64,000 nucleotides of DNA from Stratiolaelaps scimitus (GCA_019614645.1 JABWDB010000002.1:28757501-28821500), one strand, 5' to 3'. Numbered from the stretch's first letter, positions 34,301-45,689 are shown. Notes: generated by a model not told the origin, from the sequence alone. Numbers and translations: made by a program.

Positions 34301-37300
34301 ATAAATCGATCGCTTCTCGCTTTCACTCAGTGCGCTTCTAGTGACTCCCATAGTTTACGTGATCGCCGTATCTCATCTCTAATAGGTGGGGGAGTGGTGG
34401 TATGTTCAGTTTGACTATCCGTTTGTCTTCATAGATTTTATTCAATAATATTAATCATTATTTTTGTTTCATAATATTCAAGTATAATAGATATAATATA
34501 GTCAATCAGTAATATACTTCCTCGACTGATCGTTTAGATGTACACGTATAACACTCACACACACACGCCCATATAGATTATTAATGACGTTCACCTGTCT
34601 GCATTTGTCTTCATTCAGTATATATATATATATATAGGTCATATATTATGACATGTGTAGATACTCAATAAAGCAGCCCTATTGATATACTTAGGAAGAC
34701 GTGCAACCAAGCGATATAATTATTGTACCATCATCGACATGATTTATATGATCAATTTTTTATATCATCATTTTCATCGGGTTGTCAGCTTCATCGACCA
34801 CAATTTATTTCATTCTGTTATCTTTTTCACCCCTCCAACTGTAATTCACGTTCAGTGGCTGTATATATTTGATTGTTTTAATAGCAATAATAATATTGTC
34901 ATCACATAATCATTTATAAAGTCAAAGAAAGTAGACATAATGTGACAATAAACGAGATTATTTGTAATTAAAATTATTATTAATAATATTATTTTATTAA
35001 TAATCGTCTTGTTCTTATATTACTTATATAATTATATATTACATACGGTTTCCGGAACACTCGAAACAAATAAAAAGCTGGCTAATTCTTCTTGTCACTA
35101 TTATTATTATAATTATCGATCTTTATCCCTCAAAACTCATTCGATAGAGGAGTGGGCCAACACTCCATTCCTCATAAAGCCAAAGCCAAAATTCACGATA
35201 CTATATTAACTAATATCCTATATAATATATGTGACAATGATGTCTGTCTGTTAAACTAAGGTCGTTTAAGCCTCCTACCTTGTTAATCAAAGGGACATAT
35301 GTAACTAAGCGACATAAAGCACACATTTATATCGTTGATCTGTCGATAGGTAGGTAGGCAATCTACTAGGTGTTAGCACTTACAAAACGCGTGAAGTGCA
35401 TCATCATAAGGCGTCATAACCACAGTTTCATCATAAACAAAAAAATCAAACTGATACGCACTCAGCGACAGCTGCCTTCTTTTACTGCCACATAATTTTC
35501 GTTATAGTTTATCTAATCTCTGACTGAAGTAACTTCCGTTTGAGGGTTAAGGAAAAACATAATAATAATTCAGTAGGACTGTACCTCAAAAATTGCAGAA
35601 CTCACGATCCAATTTCCCATTCAAAATATATATTTTTTTATATCGATCGTATACGTGGCAATTAGTCGAAAGGAAGTACACAAGAATCAGACACCATCAA
35701 GGTAAAACAAACAAAATATAGTAAAATTAATATTCAACGAAATATGGCAAAACAACAAGTGTTCCGTCCACCAGCCCTTTCGATGAAGTTCTACTAGGAA
35801 AATCCCTAGTAAAAAGACAACAAGGCTATAGCATTTGGTCTGAAGCATTGGTAGAAGCAACAATTATAGAAGCTCAATGGTGATTTCAATAGATAATGAC
35901 GGTGTGCTGTGGTTTTGTAAATAAATATATAAATACTCCCTTCTGTGACAATTAAACGGATGCGATAGTATTATAATAAATTTGGCAATCGCAACATGTG
36001 CCATAGTATGCACGCGGATAGTCATTTTACTTTTGATGTGATTCGATCCCGTAATATCAAATAGGCGTGCTGGACAATCATGTAATGATTAGAATCCGCA
36101 TTCATCATAACCTACATTTCGATCATCAAACCACAAACAAGGGAAGGTGGTAGATATTATGGGCACCAGCTTCTGTGTAAAGCAACGAATTAATATTAGC
36201 ATGCCCATAAAAAAGGATTTGAAGCCAATCCCCATAGTGTCTATTATTTACAGAAGGATAGCACTTTGCTTACGAAGCCAATTAAAAGACTAAAAATAGC
36301 TACGAAATGCACAAATTAATTGCTACAACCTTGAAATTAATATTTGAAAAATCATCTTGATTTTTCTTTACATTTTCACGAGAAGCAGACGTTCTCGATT
36401 TAACGGATTCGTTGACAGAATTAGCTGTACTCAACAGTTACATCAAATTGGTCCTTTCGTCTGTAACAGGAGTAATGAGTTTTAGACAAATTATGGCAGG
36501 TAAAGGAAGCGTATACAGATTAAAGCCAATCCCTTTCAATATAAAAAAAACATTATGATAAACCGATGAATTCCATTTTACCATTCGATATCTCAATTGC
36601 CATGATTTTGTGTATTACGACCATCGCACATTGGCTAACCGAACCGCTTCATAATAATTATTAATATAATACCGAGCAGACTTTACGTGTGTGTCGTGTT
36701 TTTACGGCCTGACTCTTGTTGGGGTTGTCGCTAATTTGTGTTAGTAGACCAATTATTTGGCATCCTAATTAGGAGACAAGAAGAGCCTCTAACGAAGTTT
36801 TGGGTCAACTGGTTCAATATTGAGCCCCACGAATTGCGAATGATCAACGACAACAAAGGAACATTGCGCAATATATGATTTGAAAAACATTCAGATCGGG
36901 TCGTACTCCAAGATTATTGCCACATGTTGAATGTACTCAAACGCAAAACTCAATCATATACGTTTTTCAATCATATATTTATATACGTATTTCACCTTTA
37001 GAACTCTTAGCCGTTATTGCGTCCCGGTCAGCAATTGCGTTTCATTAAACGCGTTTAGAAGCTGGATGAAAGCTTAAGGGAGGCTTCCACCATCAGAAGT
37101 GATCAGATAATTGGACTTCGCACCTATTTGTTATATAGTCATACCTCTAACATTAACTATATCTCAAGCGTGAGTCAACAAGAGTCGGCTATAATAATAT
37201 AGAGACAAATAAATACCGTCATTGTCTGAACTGGCTGTATTGTCCGTTCAACGAACCCATCTGTTGCGTCCTTATTTTTGTGATAATTTCGCTTCCATCG

Positions 37301-37330
37301 ATCGATGATAAATAATTATATAAATATTAG

Positions 37331-37362
<32 letters not shown>

Positions 37363-39448
37363 TCTATAGCCCGCATTGTATCGTGTCTATTGTATAGCAC
37401 ACACAAACACAACAGTTGACTTGATTTTCTGTCTGGTGCTACGATAATAGTATTGAAATAGTTGTGTGCCTCATCAATTCGTGTAACTAATATTATCATT
37501 TTGTAATTCATGTTCTGGTTCGTAGCGACTAGCTGCGCTGTCGCTAAACCGTCAACTAATAATTTAGCTGCACATTCGTGTTATACTTGTGACTCCGACC
37601 ACGTTATATTTGCGCCCATGGTGAAATGTTTAGGTGTATATATTTTAATAGAGTTTTCCGGTGCAAAGAAGATGAAATCTAAAATTGGCAAAATTGCGTC
37701 CATTTTCTCGGGCTAACGGAAGCACAACTGGGGTAACATAAATAAGTCCTCTCCTAGAAGGTCCTATGAAAACAACTGAAGAGGCTAATTTTTTTTCTTT
37801 TACTGTTGTTTCGTTAGCTTATATCGTCCAGTTTCCTTTTTTTAAATCAGGTTCGATGAAAACTTTTTTGGTGACCCAGCTTCTCCACCCGTACCAACCT
37901 TCTCTTACGAAACCTGTGAATAAGGAGTTCTATACAGATGAAGTCGGTCAGGTGGCATAGCCCATTGTCACTTTAAGGTTGCGATAATTATCATAGTCAA
38001 ATCTTTAGTTAAGTCAACCACACAAAAACGAGGAACAATGATTTCTTCTTCTATTCTTATGATTCACAGATTCCGCGATTGGTTGTGCTTTCCCTTCCAC
38101 CCATACACGATTTGGTTCACGCACAAATTCAAAGGCTAGTCAGATTCAAATTAATGTACAGTCCAGCAGCACTTTCGGAGGGACGCCTTTGACGACTGAG
38201 ACAGCAGAGCAGTGTCGTTATAGTAGTAGATCGTATACTTTGATTTCCTCATTTTTCCGCGTTTATTGCGTCTAGCTGTCGTTATTTTCACATATCATGC
38301 CTCATACAACCAACAGGTTCAGTAAAATAAATAGTCAATATACACTATGGTCTTCATTATATCATATCATTCTATGTGTGCATGTGTATATATTTATATA
38401 TATGTTGCGTGATAGCGCAACTGTCTACAGTGCACATATTTTAAGTCTCTCGGTATCTATAACATAATTGTGTCGTCCTTGTTAATAAACTCTCTCGTAT
38501 ATCTCTCCTAGTATGACACTCTCCCTTATCATCATCATTTTAACCACGTTCACTAAAGTATAGACCCCCAGCCGAAGCAGTTTCCCATCGTCCGAGATCT
38601 TAGTACAATTACAATTATTTAGCTGTTCTGTTATGTAGCTGGGGGTAAAGTGACAAGAGAAAGTGGGAGAAGCATAATGCGTGAACCTCACAACATTCAG
38701 AGATACAAGAGGGGTACAGTATGAACTATATACTATATAGAAATAGTCCAGTAAAACAGACAAAGTTAATGGGAATATAATAATAATATCAGTAGGTCAA
38801 CTAGGCAGCCTGATATTTAATATGTTTACTTGTCGGTCAATTGGTACGTTAGCTGTTGGTAAACAATTAGAAAGCTCATTTCGTTCCCCAATCGAATAGC
38901 ATGATTGGAAAAATGAAAAGATATATTCCATATGTCTTTTCATAAGCAGTTCATTCCATATGTATAAGCAGTTGAATTGAAATAAAGTAAAGCCCGTTAA
39001 AAGTACATCTGTACTACATATATATATATATATACCTACTTTGTACAGTGTAATAATAATATTAATATGACATTCAGCCTTTCCAATGACCTCGCCTTAC
39101 AAGAGTCAAACATTGAATTTAAGTTCCCATACTGTACCTTCGTTTTGGAATAATTACTCTTTGCTTGTATCTTCACAACACACCCACAGGCAGTTAGACG
39201 GAAGCACTGGTACCGACATTGGCATGTCTTCCGTTCCGTTTAAGTGCAGCATTGTCCTTGACGGTGACATCCCCATAGTTTGGACAAACATATAGATATA
39301 ATTATCATATACATTATTAAAGTAAGCCATCAGTAAATCCTTCTTCTGTCTTAATTCTCCCCTTAAAGGAGGCGACGGTCACCTATCTTTGGGAAAATCG
39401 ACTAAGCAAAACGCGCGTTGTGAAATTTCATCTACTACGAGCTCTCTA
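31331..39448. other. long AT-rich gene-free tract
   Basis: No supported exon was found in about 8 kb. The DNA from about 33900 to 39100 is especially AT-rich and full of short ATA, ATC and TAA words, with (TA)n runs at about 34619-34636, 37331-37357 and 39020-39033 and a (GTT)n stretch at about 33030-33058. It probably contains the zinc-finger 3'UTR just below 39449. Confidence 0.45.
37331..37357. repeat. (TA)n microsatellite
   Basis: About thirteen TA units. Confidence 0.9.
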
Positions 39449-40195
39449 CTAGCTAAGAAGTGTTCTGGCATCCGGCGGATGTGTAGCTTCGTGCAAGGCA
39501 CACTCACGCTCTGAGTCGTAAAGCGCCTCACAGTACGCACATTGGAAGCATCCACTAAAATCTGCAAGTCCGTTCTTGTGTGCTTCGAGATGGTTTCGAG
39601 CTGCCTCGCCATCCGTAAAGCATCGCCCACACACCGTACAGGGATGTGCTGTTAGATGCGGGTGGGCAATCTCCATATGGCGTGTCATCTCAGCTACGTC
39701 GCCTGAAACCTGGTGGCATTCCAGGCAGATCAGGTACAGCTGATGGGCGTTCTGTAGGTGGCCGCGGTAAAGAGGCAATTGGATGAACGTCTCCTCGCAC
39801 ATTTCACACTCAAACTGTTTCCTTATCGTTGAAGGCAAAGATAATGCTTTAGGTACTGCCTTAGCGATAACAACCTTAGGCGATATTTTACCGGCTGTTT
39901 TTTGAACTGGCGGTTTAGGTAAAACCAATGAAAGTGGCGGTACAGCCGCAGGAGTGAGCATCGACGCGAGCGTTGTTGCGGTAGTCTGTGGAACTGGCGT
40001 TGCTACAGGTGTGATCTGAAGCGTGGCGCCACCAACCAAACGTATTTTCTTGGCGGGAACAGCTGGCTCTGGCGATAGCGCAGGTCGATTGTTGTTATGC
40101 ACCTCCATGTGCTTAACCAGCTGGTAGAGATTAGCAAAACTTTCTTTGCACATCGGGCAGGGGTGGCAAGTTACAGCTTGATGATGGTTTTGTTG
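39449..40195 (-). CDS. zinc-finger gene, exon C (fingers 4-8, stop)
   Basis: The acceptor TTTTACAG precedes CAACAAAACC in phase 0. The exon has 248 codons to TAG. Finger 4 is separated from fingers 5-8 by a Pro/Ala/Thr-rich, Lys-containing linker. Fingers 5-8 lie close together and the protein ends DARTLLS. Confidence 0.88.
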   Translation of the reverse strand, partial: QQNHHQAVTCHPCPMCKESFANLYQLVKHMEVHNNNRPALSPEPAVPAKKIRLVGGATLQITPVATPVPQTTATTLASMLTPAAVPPLSLVLPKPPVQKTAGKISPKVVIAKAVPKALSLPSTIRKQFECEMCEETFIQLPLYRGHLQNAHQLYLICLECHQVSGDVAEMTRHMEIAHPHLTAHPCTVCGRCFTDGEAARNHLEAHKNGLADFSGCFQCAYCEALYDSERECALHEATHPPDARTLLS

Positions 40196-43100
40196 CTGTA
40201 AAAGTACGAGAATATAAACCATGTATAAGATATCTGGCCTTGATCATAATCTCCATTTGATCAGTCATAAATGTACTATTGCACCTGACTCGGCAATGTT
40301 AAAATACTATTTTTAGTGCCTTCAAATACAAACATACACACCGCAACAAAAGGATAGCCCACCCCCATGTTTCTGATTTTTTTTCTTAACCGTAAGTAGC
40401 ACCGCAGTTTACTTTCAGTCATTCAAATCAAGAATATTCCACGAATATTTGCCTATCTAACTCAGATGTAGACATCTGATATAGGTAATTGTAGATTCGA
40501 GGGTGCTTCAAAACGATAGCCCGCTTAGTGTTTATCGAACATAACTGAGTTCTAACATCGTTTACTTACTATTTTTTTACAAATTTTGTGTTTTGTCGGG
40601 CCGTCGCCGTTCTCTAGAACAGAAATTAATCGGCTCGGCATAGAACCATAAAGTTTAAGTATGAGGTTTTGATCAAGAACATTCCATTCGTCTATCAAAG
40701 CTTTTTTAGCTCATGTAGCGTTTGATACTGCTTGTCACATTTGAAAACAGTTCTAGATAAGACGCCTCAGAGCTTTTCTATAATATTCAAGTTTGGAGAG
40801 CGTGCGGACCAGATCAGTAACTGCATGTCTTAGGTTTCGAAGAACTCCTTGAATCTTCGCCGTATAAACTGTGCCGTTATCCTGCTGGAAGATGAATCTT
40901 TCAGCACAGACCTTCTCGGCGTGATTCCTAAGTTGATCCTCCAACATAGTGATGTAGGCACAACTATTCATGGGCCCGTCTACGAAGACCAAGTCGGTCC
41001 TTCCGTTGTAGCCAACATCGGCCCAAATCATCACACCACCACCTCCCGCTTGTCGTCGACTCACGAGTATCTTTTCTTTTCTAATGTCGTGGAAATAATA
41101 AGAATGTCCATTCAGGACTACTGAGATTGAATCTCTCTTCATCGGCAAACAGCACACGTTACCATTCCTCTGTAACACGAGCGAAGCTCAATCTTGGATC
41201 TGTGTATTAAAGAGTTCAATATTAAAGAGGATTTTCGTTTGAGTTTTCTATGAACAAGATGTTCTGATGCCTGAAGACATCTTTGCACATTTCGGACGTT
41301 CGTTCCGACTTCAGCCTTGGATGCAATTTTGCGCCATCTGGTAGAGGCTGTCCGGAGGGAGAAGCGTTTTTCAGGCGCCCTTACTGCTTCGGGTCGTCCT
41401 GACAGCTTCTTGGTCCCGTACTGTTGAGGATCTTTAAGAAAATTCAAAATCATCTTCCTGCTTCTTTGCTAAATCTGAGCGATTTCCGATTTTCACTTGT
41501 TTTCTTTACTGAGGTTGAGAATATTTTTGTTTTCATATCGTTTCATCGTAGTTTTCGCTGACAAATGGTCCAGATAATTTGTACAAGAACGATCTTACAA
41601 CTCAGTTGCGCATCAACTGTCGTCCCACTAGACAAACACCAAGTGTGCTATCCTTTTGACGCACCCTCAAAACTACAATTATCGGTATCAAATGTCTACA
41701 TCTGAGTTAGATAGCCAAATATTCGTGGAATGTTCTTGAAACGTGATATATTTGAATGACTGAAGGCGAAACTGCAGTGCTACTTACGGTTGAGAAAAAT
41801 AATCAGAAACATGGGAGAGGGCTATCCTTTTGTTGCGGTGTGTACAAAATAACACAAACCAGTCCGTTGTCTACCATGAAATAAAAAAAACACATCCTTG
41901 TTTCAAACCTAAAAAAAACATATTTTACGTTGCTTGCGTAACTCGTGTTTTACACCAATGAGAAGTTCTGATACCTGTATTGAGGCTCGATGATTGTGAC
42001 TGTTGCTGCCGTTATGGCTTGGATGATGTTGATGTGTCCGCATATGCTCGTTATAGCTATTCATAGTCTCAAAAGTGAGGCCGCAAAAACAAGAGACGGC
42101 ATTCAGGGAGCGTTTTTCAAGCCTCCGCCTCAGCTGGGGACTCGGATCCCCCAATGTTTGGTTGTGCGCTCCCTCAACATGATACTTCAGCACGTACTTG
42201 TTTTTAAACATCTTATCGCAGAACGGACAAGGTAATCTATGGAAGACAAGCACAATACATTTTGAAAATACACTCCTTGGATTTGTGTATCGATATGTTT
42301 TCTAACATATGGTAGGCGGGAAACCAATACAGGTAATATAATTCAATAAATTCATTTTTCCACATTTAGTTCTACTTTATTTTCTTAAATGTATTCTTAA
42401 TTCCAAATGTAATTCCTAATATATTTTCCTAAATGTATTTAGAATTCCTAAATCATTAGAAGTTAGGACTCCTTGTTCTAGATATTATATTAAGTATACA
42501 GAGAAAGGTGTTCTCAGATGTATTTCACGGTCAGCGAGTACAACTGTCGCCCACTTTTTGAATTGATTAATAAATAATATCCATAGTAACAGAAATATTT
42601 TCATAAATGCATTTCTTATTCCTAATTTATGTTTATAAGTGTATTTCTAATTCATATTATTTTATAAATGTACTTCGATTCAGTGTGCGGTCTAATGCTT
42701 CGGCATTCCTCACTAACGAATCTGCACACGAATATCCCCTTGTTTCATCGACTACAACCAAATAGCTCCCTAAAGTACTTCATTGAATCCCGTGCTAACC
42801 CTCCAAGCAGTGGGCAGATGTCGCGCACCATTAGTCACCACTACATTTGAAAGGATACCACACTTATAATAATTCGTGTGATTATTCCTGTAACTTTGTA
42901 CCATTTCTTTTGGTCAATCAAGTTATTTTTGTGTTGCATTCTATTATTATTGTTTTATTTATAATACCTTACTGAAATCCCTGAGCCAATCAGAGCATTA
43001 ATTATTTATTCAAACTTTCTCGAAGGGATTAGATGGGGACCGGGGCCGAGGCCGACATTGTCCCGAGGAAGACGATGGCATTGCCTCTCTGCACAGCGAG

Positions 43101-44523
43101 GGACAGGCGTTGCAGAAGGAAAGATCCTGCGCGCTTGTCCCCGGTGGCGCGGACCAGTCTATGGTAGACCCCTTCGAGAAAGTTCGCAGTGAGGGCAATA
43201 CCTTACTTATTTCTATTTTTTTAATCATTTCGAATAGAAGCTTGTTGTTACCTACAATATATTTTATAGTAGCATTAGAGTTACATCCAAGCAAGCTTGT
43301 AGAAATTATAAACACTTTTAAACTCTAATACAATACAAAAACACCTTTATTAACCAAAAGGAGTGGTACAATGATTATTAACGAAATTACATAAATTGAT
43401 AGAAGCGAAGGGAATTTTTACAATTGTGGTAATGGCAAATGCCCACTTCCTGAGGATTTGGACGAAGTTCGATGAAATGTTTGACAGAGCTATTTGATCT
43501 TAGTCGCTAAAACAAGCGGAGGTCCGCAGTATTTAATATGGTCATTGGGGGGGAGCTTCACTAGTTCCCTCAGAACCTCACAACGCAGATTGACTCTTCG
43601 GATAAACTTCGGTTGCACCCTTTCAAGCGCTAGGACATGTCTTTTGTGATAGGGCCTCCAAACTGGAGAGCAGTAAAGAAATTTTGGAATGACAAGGCTC
43701 TTATAAAGAGCAAGATAGAAATTGACGTTTTTGATAAAAAAAAACATCTAAAAATGGTGTTATAATACATATTGATGAAATAGACCGAACAACATATATA
43801 TATGTGTGTGACATATAAGAGAGCTTAAGCATGGAAAAATTGCAGCTCCTTAAATAAACCAATAAACATTTACCATTTACCATTTACCTCTGTCACATGC
43901 AGATAAAAAAAAACTGGGGAGAAAAAATTTTCTTACTTTATCAAGGATCTAAAGGATCGATTAAAAAAATTAAAAAGAAAGCACTTTTATAGGTGGCCAG
44001 TTGGTGAGTGATCTGCTCATGTACTGTATACCTGGATTTTATTACTATTATCACATATTTTCCTCATATCATAGACAAATGATCAAATGGCACTGTACCT
44101 CTTCTCCATGTGGCACTGCAGATGGATTTCTGTCAGGCTCTTGTGAGGAAATTGTTTATGGCAAACGCTGCAATAGAAAGGTCCAACGAGTCGCGTCTTC
44201 CCGCGTTGATCGACGATTTCCCGTCCGCCAAGGACTCGCGGCTCCGGCTTGGTCCCTCCCTGACCTGGACCTCCCTGACGACCTCCTCCAATCGACGCAT
44301 CTACAGCTGTAACAGAAATAGCTGCCATCGTGGCCACCGAGGGAGCCACCGTTGAAGGAGACGATGCGTTGGCCGAGGCGGGCTCAGCCGGAGCCATAAC
44401 AGACAGAAGTGGGGACAAGGCTGCCGCAGCGGCGCCAGACAATGTCTCCATTGCGGCGGTCGCTGCTGCTGCTGCTGTTGCTGCTGCCGCTGCGGAACCG
44501 CCGCCGTCTGTCGAGGCCAAATA
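39449..44523 (-). CDS. C2H2 zinc-finger protein, eight fingers (3' three exons; 5' end not found)
   Basis: Probably a nuclear DNA-binding regulator, by analogy with poly-C2H2 proteins; the target is unknown. Exons 44523-44099, 42236-41975 and 40195-39449 join in phase (2 then 0) and encode 477 residues to a stop. The order is an Ala-rich low-complexity tract, a Gly/Pro linker, finger 1 (YCSVCHKQF), finger 2 (CPFCDKMF), an atypical finger 3 with CxC spacing (SCFCGLTF), a His-rich linker, finger 4 (CPMCKESF), a Pro/Ala/Thr-rich linker of about 90 residues, then fingers 5-8 (CEMCEETF, CLECHQVS, CTVCGRCF, CAYCEALY). Every finger keeps twelve residues between the second Cys and first His. The fingers are separated and lack TGEKP linkers, unlike KRAB-type arrays. 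I do not recognise the orthologue. The introns are loaded with transposon copies. Confidence 0.85.
40337..40563 (+). repeat. left terminal inverted repeat of the Tc1-like element
   Basis: It contains an outer core CAAAAGGATAGC (40347-40358) and an inner near-copy CAAAACGATAGC (40509-40520), both reading inward, about 162 bp apart. Confidence 0.75.
41585..41842 (-). repeat. right terminal inverted repeat of the Tc1-like element
   Basis: It mirrors the left end. The outer core GCTATCCTTTTG lies at 41821-41832 and the inner copy at 41647-41658, about 174 bp apart. The right arm has extra bases near 41600-41640 relative to the left. Confidence 0.75.
41975..42236 (-). CDS. zinc-finger gene, exon B (fingers 2-3)
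   Basis: The acceptor is CTTCCATAG and the donor CAG|GTATCA, phase 2 to phase 0. The split codon gives Arg and joins LPCPFCDKMF directly to the preceding HMEK. The third finger has only one residue between its cysteines (SCFCGLTF). A His/Ser/Asn-rich end (HHPSHNGSNSHNH) follows. Confidence 0.87.
43013..43184. repeat. GC-rich segment bounded by a perfect 15-bp inverted repeat
   Basis: AACTTTCTCGAAGGG at 43013-43027 and its exact complement at 43170-43184 bracket a sequence far more GC-rich than the intron. The minus strand is open across it (CNACPSLCREAMPSSSSGQC). It could be a foldback element or a fragment of foreign coding DNA; I cannot tell which. Confidence 0.5.
43322..43747 (-). mobile_element. 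LINE 3' fragment, same family as 28083-29083
   Basis: The minus strand reads NFYLALYKSLVIPKFLYCSP, then VWRPYHKRHVLALERVQPKF, matching the 28083 element (EFYMQLYKSLVIPKFTYC, then AMERVQSKF). The tail at about 43322-43360 shares AATAAAGGTGTTTTTG. The copy is heavily 5' truncated. Confidence 0.75.
43806..43884 (+). repeat. LINE-like 3' tail with CATTTAC tandem end (copy 1)
   Basis: GTGTGACATATAAGAGAGCT, then AAATTGCAGCTCCTTAAATA and ACCAATAAACATTTACC with three CATTTAC units. It matches the reverse complement of 45168-45248. The simple-repeat tail is typical of a non-LTR element 3' end. Confidence 0.6.
44099..44523 (-). CDS. zinc-finger gene, exon A (Ala-rich tract and finger 1)
   Basis: The acceptor TTATTTTCAG precedes TATTTGGCC. 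The exon ends AG|GTACAG in phase 2. It encodes GGGSAAAAATAAAAATAAM, a Ser/Thr/Pro/Ala region, a Gly/Gln-rich patch and finger 1 with the HMEKR linker. The Ala run is coded by mixed GCN codons, mostly GCA and GCG. Confidence 0.85.
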
Positions 44524-44833
44524 CTGAAAATAAGAACAACCCGAAATTAATATTCGCAGTCCCAGCTTCATCATCAACAGCATTACCAATATTGGCGTTG
44601 TGGATATCAGATATGGTGGTACTAGATTACATTAAACAAATGTCGCAACTCGACGCATGTCTCGCATATACTATGCGTACAGATAAGTGTGTATAAGAGG
44701 CGGAAAAATAAAATACAATAAAGACTTCAATCGGCTTTATCAATTTAAATATTTGCCAAATTTGTACTCCACGGACCTCCCTCTCGTTAGCCGGGTTCGT
44801 ACACTTCCAGCATTGCGGGAAATCCAACATATA

Positions 44834-45071
44834 CAGGGAGTGAGGAAAGCCATGCAACGCTATGGAGTTCAAAGAACTTACGTAATTGATCATCGAAATA
44901 CGAGGTAAAGGGCTCAAAAGAAACGCAATCCCATTTGGTTGTTTTATTTTTAATCGCGTAAAACGAAATACGATAATATGTTTACTTTTGCTGGCTTAAC
45001 GTGGTATATCTATAACGGCCTGAATAACTTTTCAGAATGCCATATGGTTGCGAGAATCTCCAAACACCCTG
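44834..45071. mobile_element. candidate 238-bp MITE with TA target duplication
   Basis: The ends are CAGGGAGTGAGG and, on the other strand, CAGGGTGTTTGG. With the flanking TA included, the first 38 bases of the two arms match at about 27 positions. TA flanks both sides (44832-44833 and 45072-45073). The interior has no transposase. Confidence 0.45.
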
Positions 45072-45167
45072 TACATGTATCTAAAAAGCTAATTTTAAAT
45101 TTCAATACCTGGACAAATTATACACGTGTGTGAGCTGTGGAAGAAACTCGCTTCTTACGTGTCACGA

Positions 45168-45248
45168 ATAGGTAAAAGGTAAAGGTTTTATTGGTTTATT
45201 AAAGGAGCTGCAATTTTACAATGCTTAAGATCTCTTATATGTCACACG
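45168..45248 (-). repeat. LINE-like 3' tail (copy 2, opposite orientation)
   Basis: The minus strand repeats copy 1 closely: GTGTGACATATAAGAGATCT, then AAATTGCAGCTCCTTTAATA, and a CTTTTAC-type tail. The two copies lie about 1.3 kb apart in inverted orientation. Confidence 0.6.
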
Positions 45249-45689
45249 GTAAGAACCGTGTCGAAAATGAGACCACGTTGTCAGACTTTGCTTAAAGGCA
45301 TTACCGTTCTTAGATAATACGCACATTTCATTTTGGCCATATATAGCACTGTTAAGGTTACGCTAACAATGGTTTCTTTATAATAAGTAAAAATATTATA
45401 TATAAATATTTTTTGCCTATGGTTCTAGGAATCACTAAGGACGAAATTATATATGATAAACTGTTCTGAACGGTATTAAATCATTAAGCATAATATATTC
45501 ATTGAATAGGCACACAAGTCTAAGACGTTCAGGGAATAAACCGTGCCGATTTTTCACTGCTATGAGTCGGATAAGACGAATGAGGTATTGTGCCACTGAT
45601 GTTTAACATCAACAGACAAAACAAAGTGTCCCTATCTGTTCCCTGGGCGAATCTTGATAATGATTTTTACTATGACGCCGATGGCAACA

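Larger units (their letters stand above)
40337..41842 (-). mobile_element. Tc1-like DNA transposon with long IR/DR terminal repeats, inactivated
   Basis: A 1506-bp element lies in the intron between zinc-finger exons B and C, flanked by TA (40335-40336 and 41843-41844), the Tc1/mariner target duplication. The ends match as inverted repeats (CACACCGCAACAAAAGGATA) and similarity extends 180 to 250 bp inward. Minus-strand remnants of a DDE transposase are spread over two or three frames: an N-terminal HTH-like part at 41139-41453, then GGGGVMIWADVGY, FVDGPMNS and FIFQQDN (second catalytic Asp). FADEERFNL, with the first Asp, and SPNLNIIE, with the final Glu, are each readable in another frame. 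Stops and frameshifts make it non-autonomous now. Confidence 0.85.
42237..44098 (-). other. zinc-finger gene intron A-B, repeat-rich
   Basis: This 1862-bp intron holds a GC-rich segment bounded by a 15-bp inverted repeat (43013-43184), a LINE fragment (43322-43747) and a LINE-like 3' tail (43806-43884). The AT-rich part at 42350-42680 contains several diverged copies of an ATTCCTAAAT/AAATGTATTT word. Confidence 0.6.

Noticed and set aside
44110..44696. Plus-strand open frames rich in Ala and Leu
   Set aside because: They are antisense to the Ala-rich zinc-finger exon A; repeat-like codons open several frames at once.
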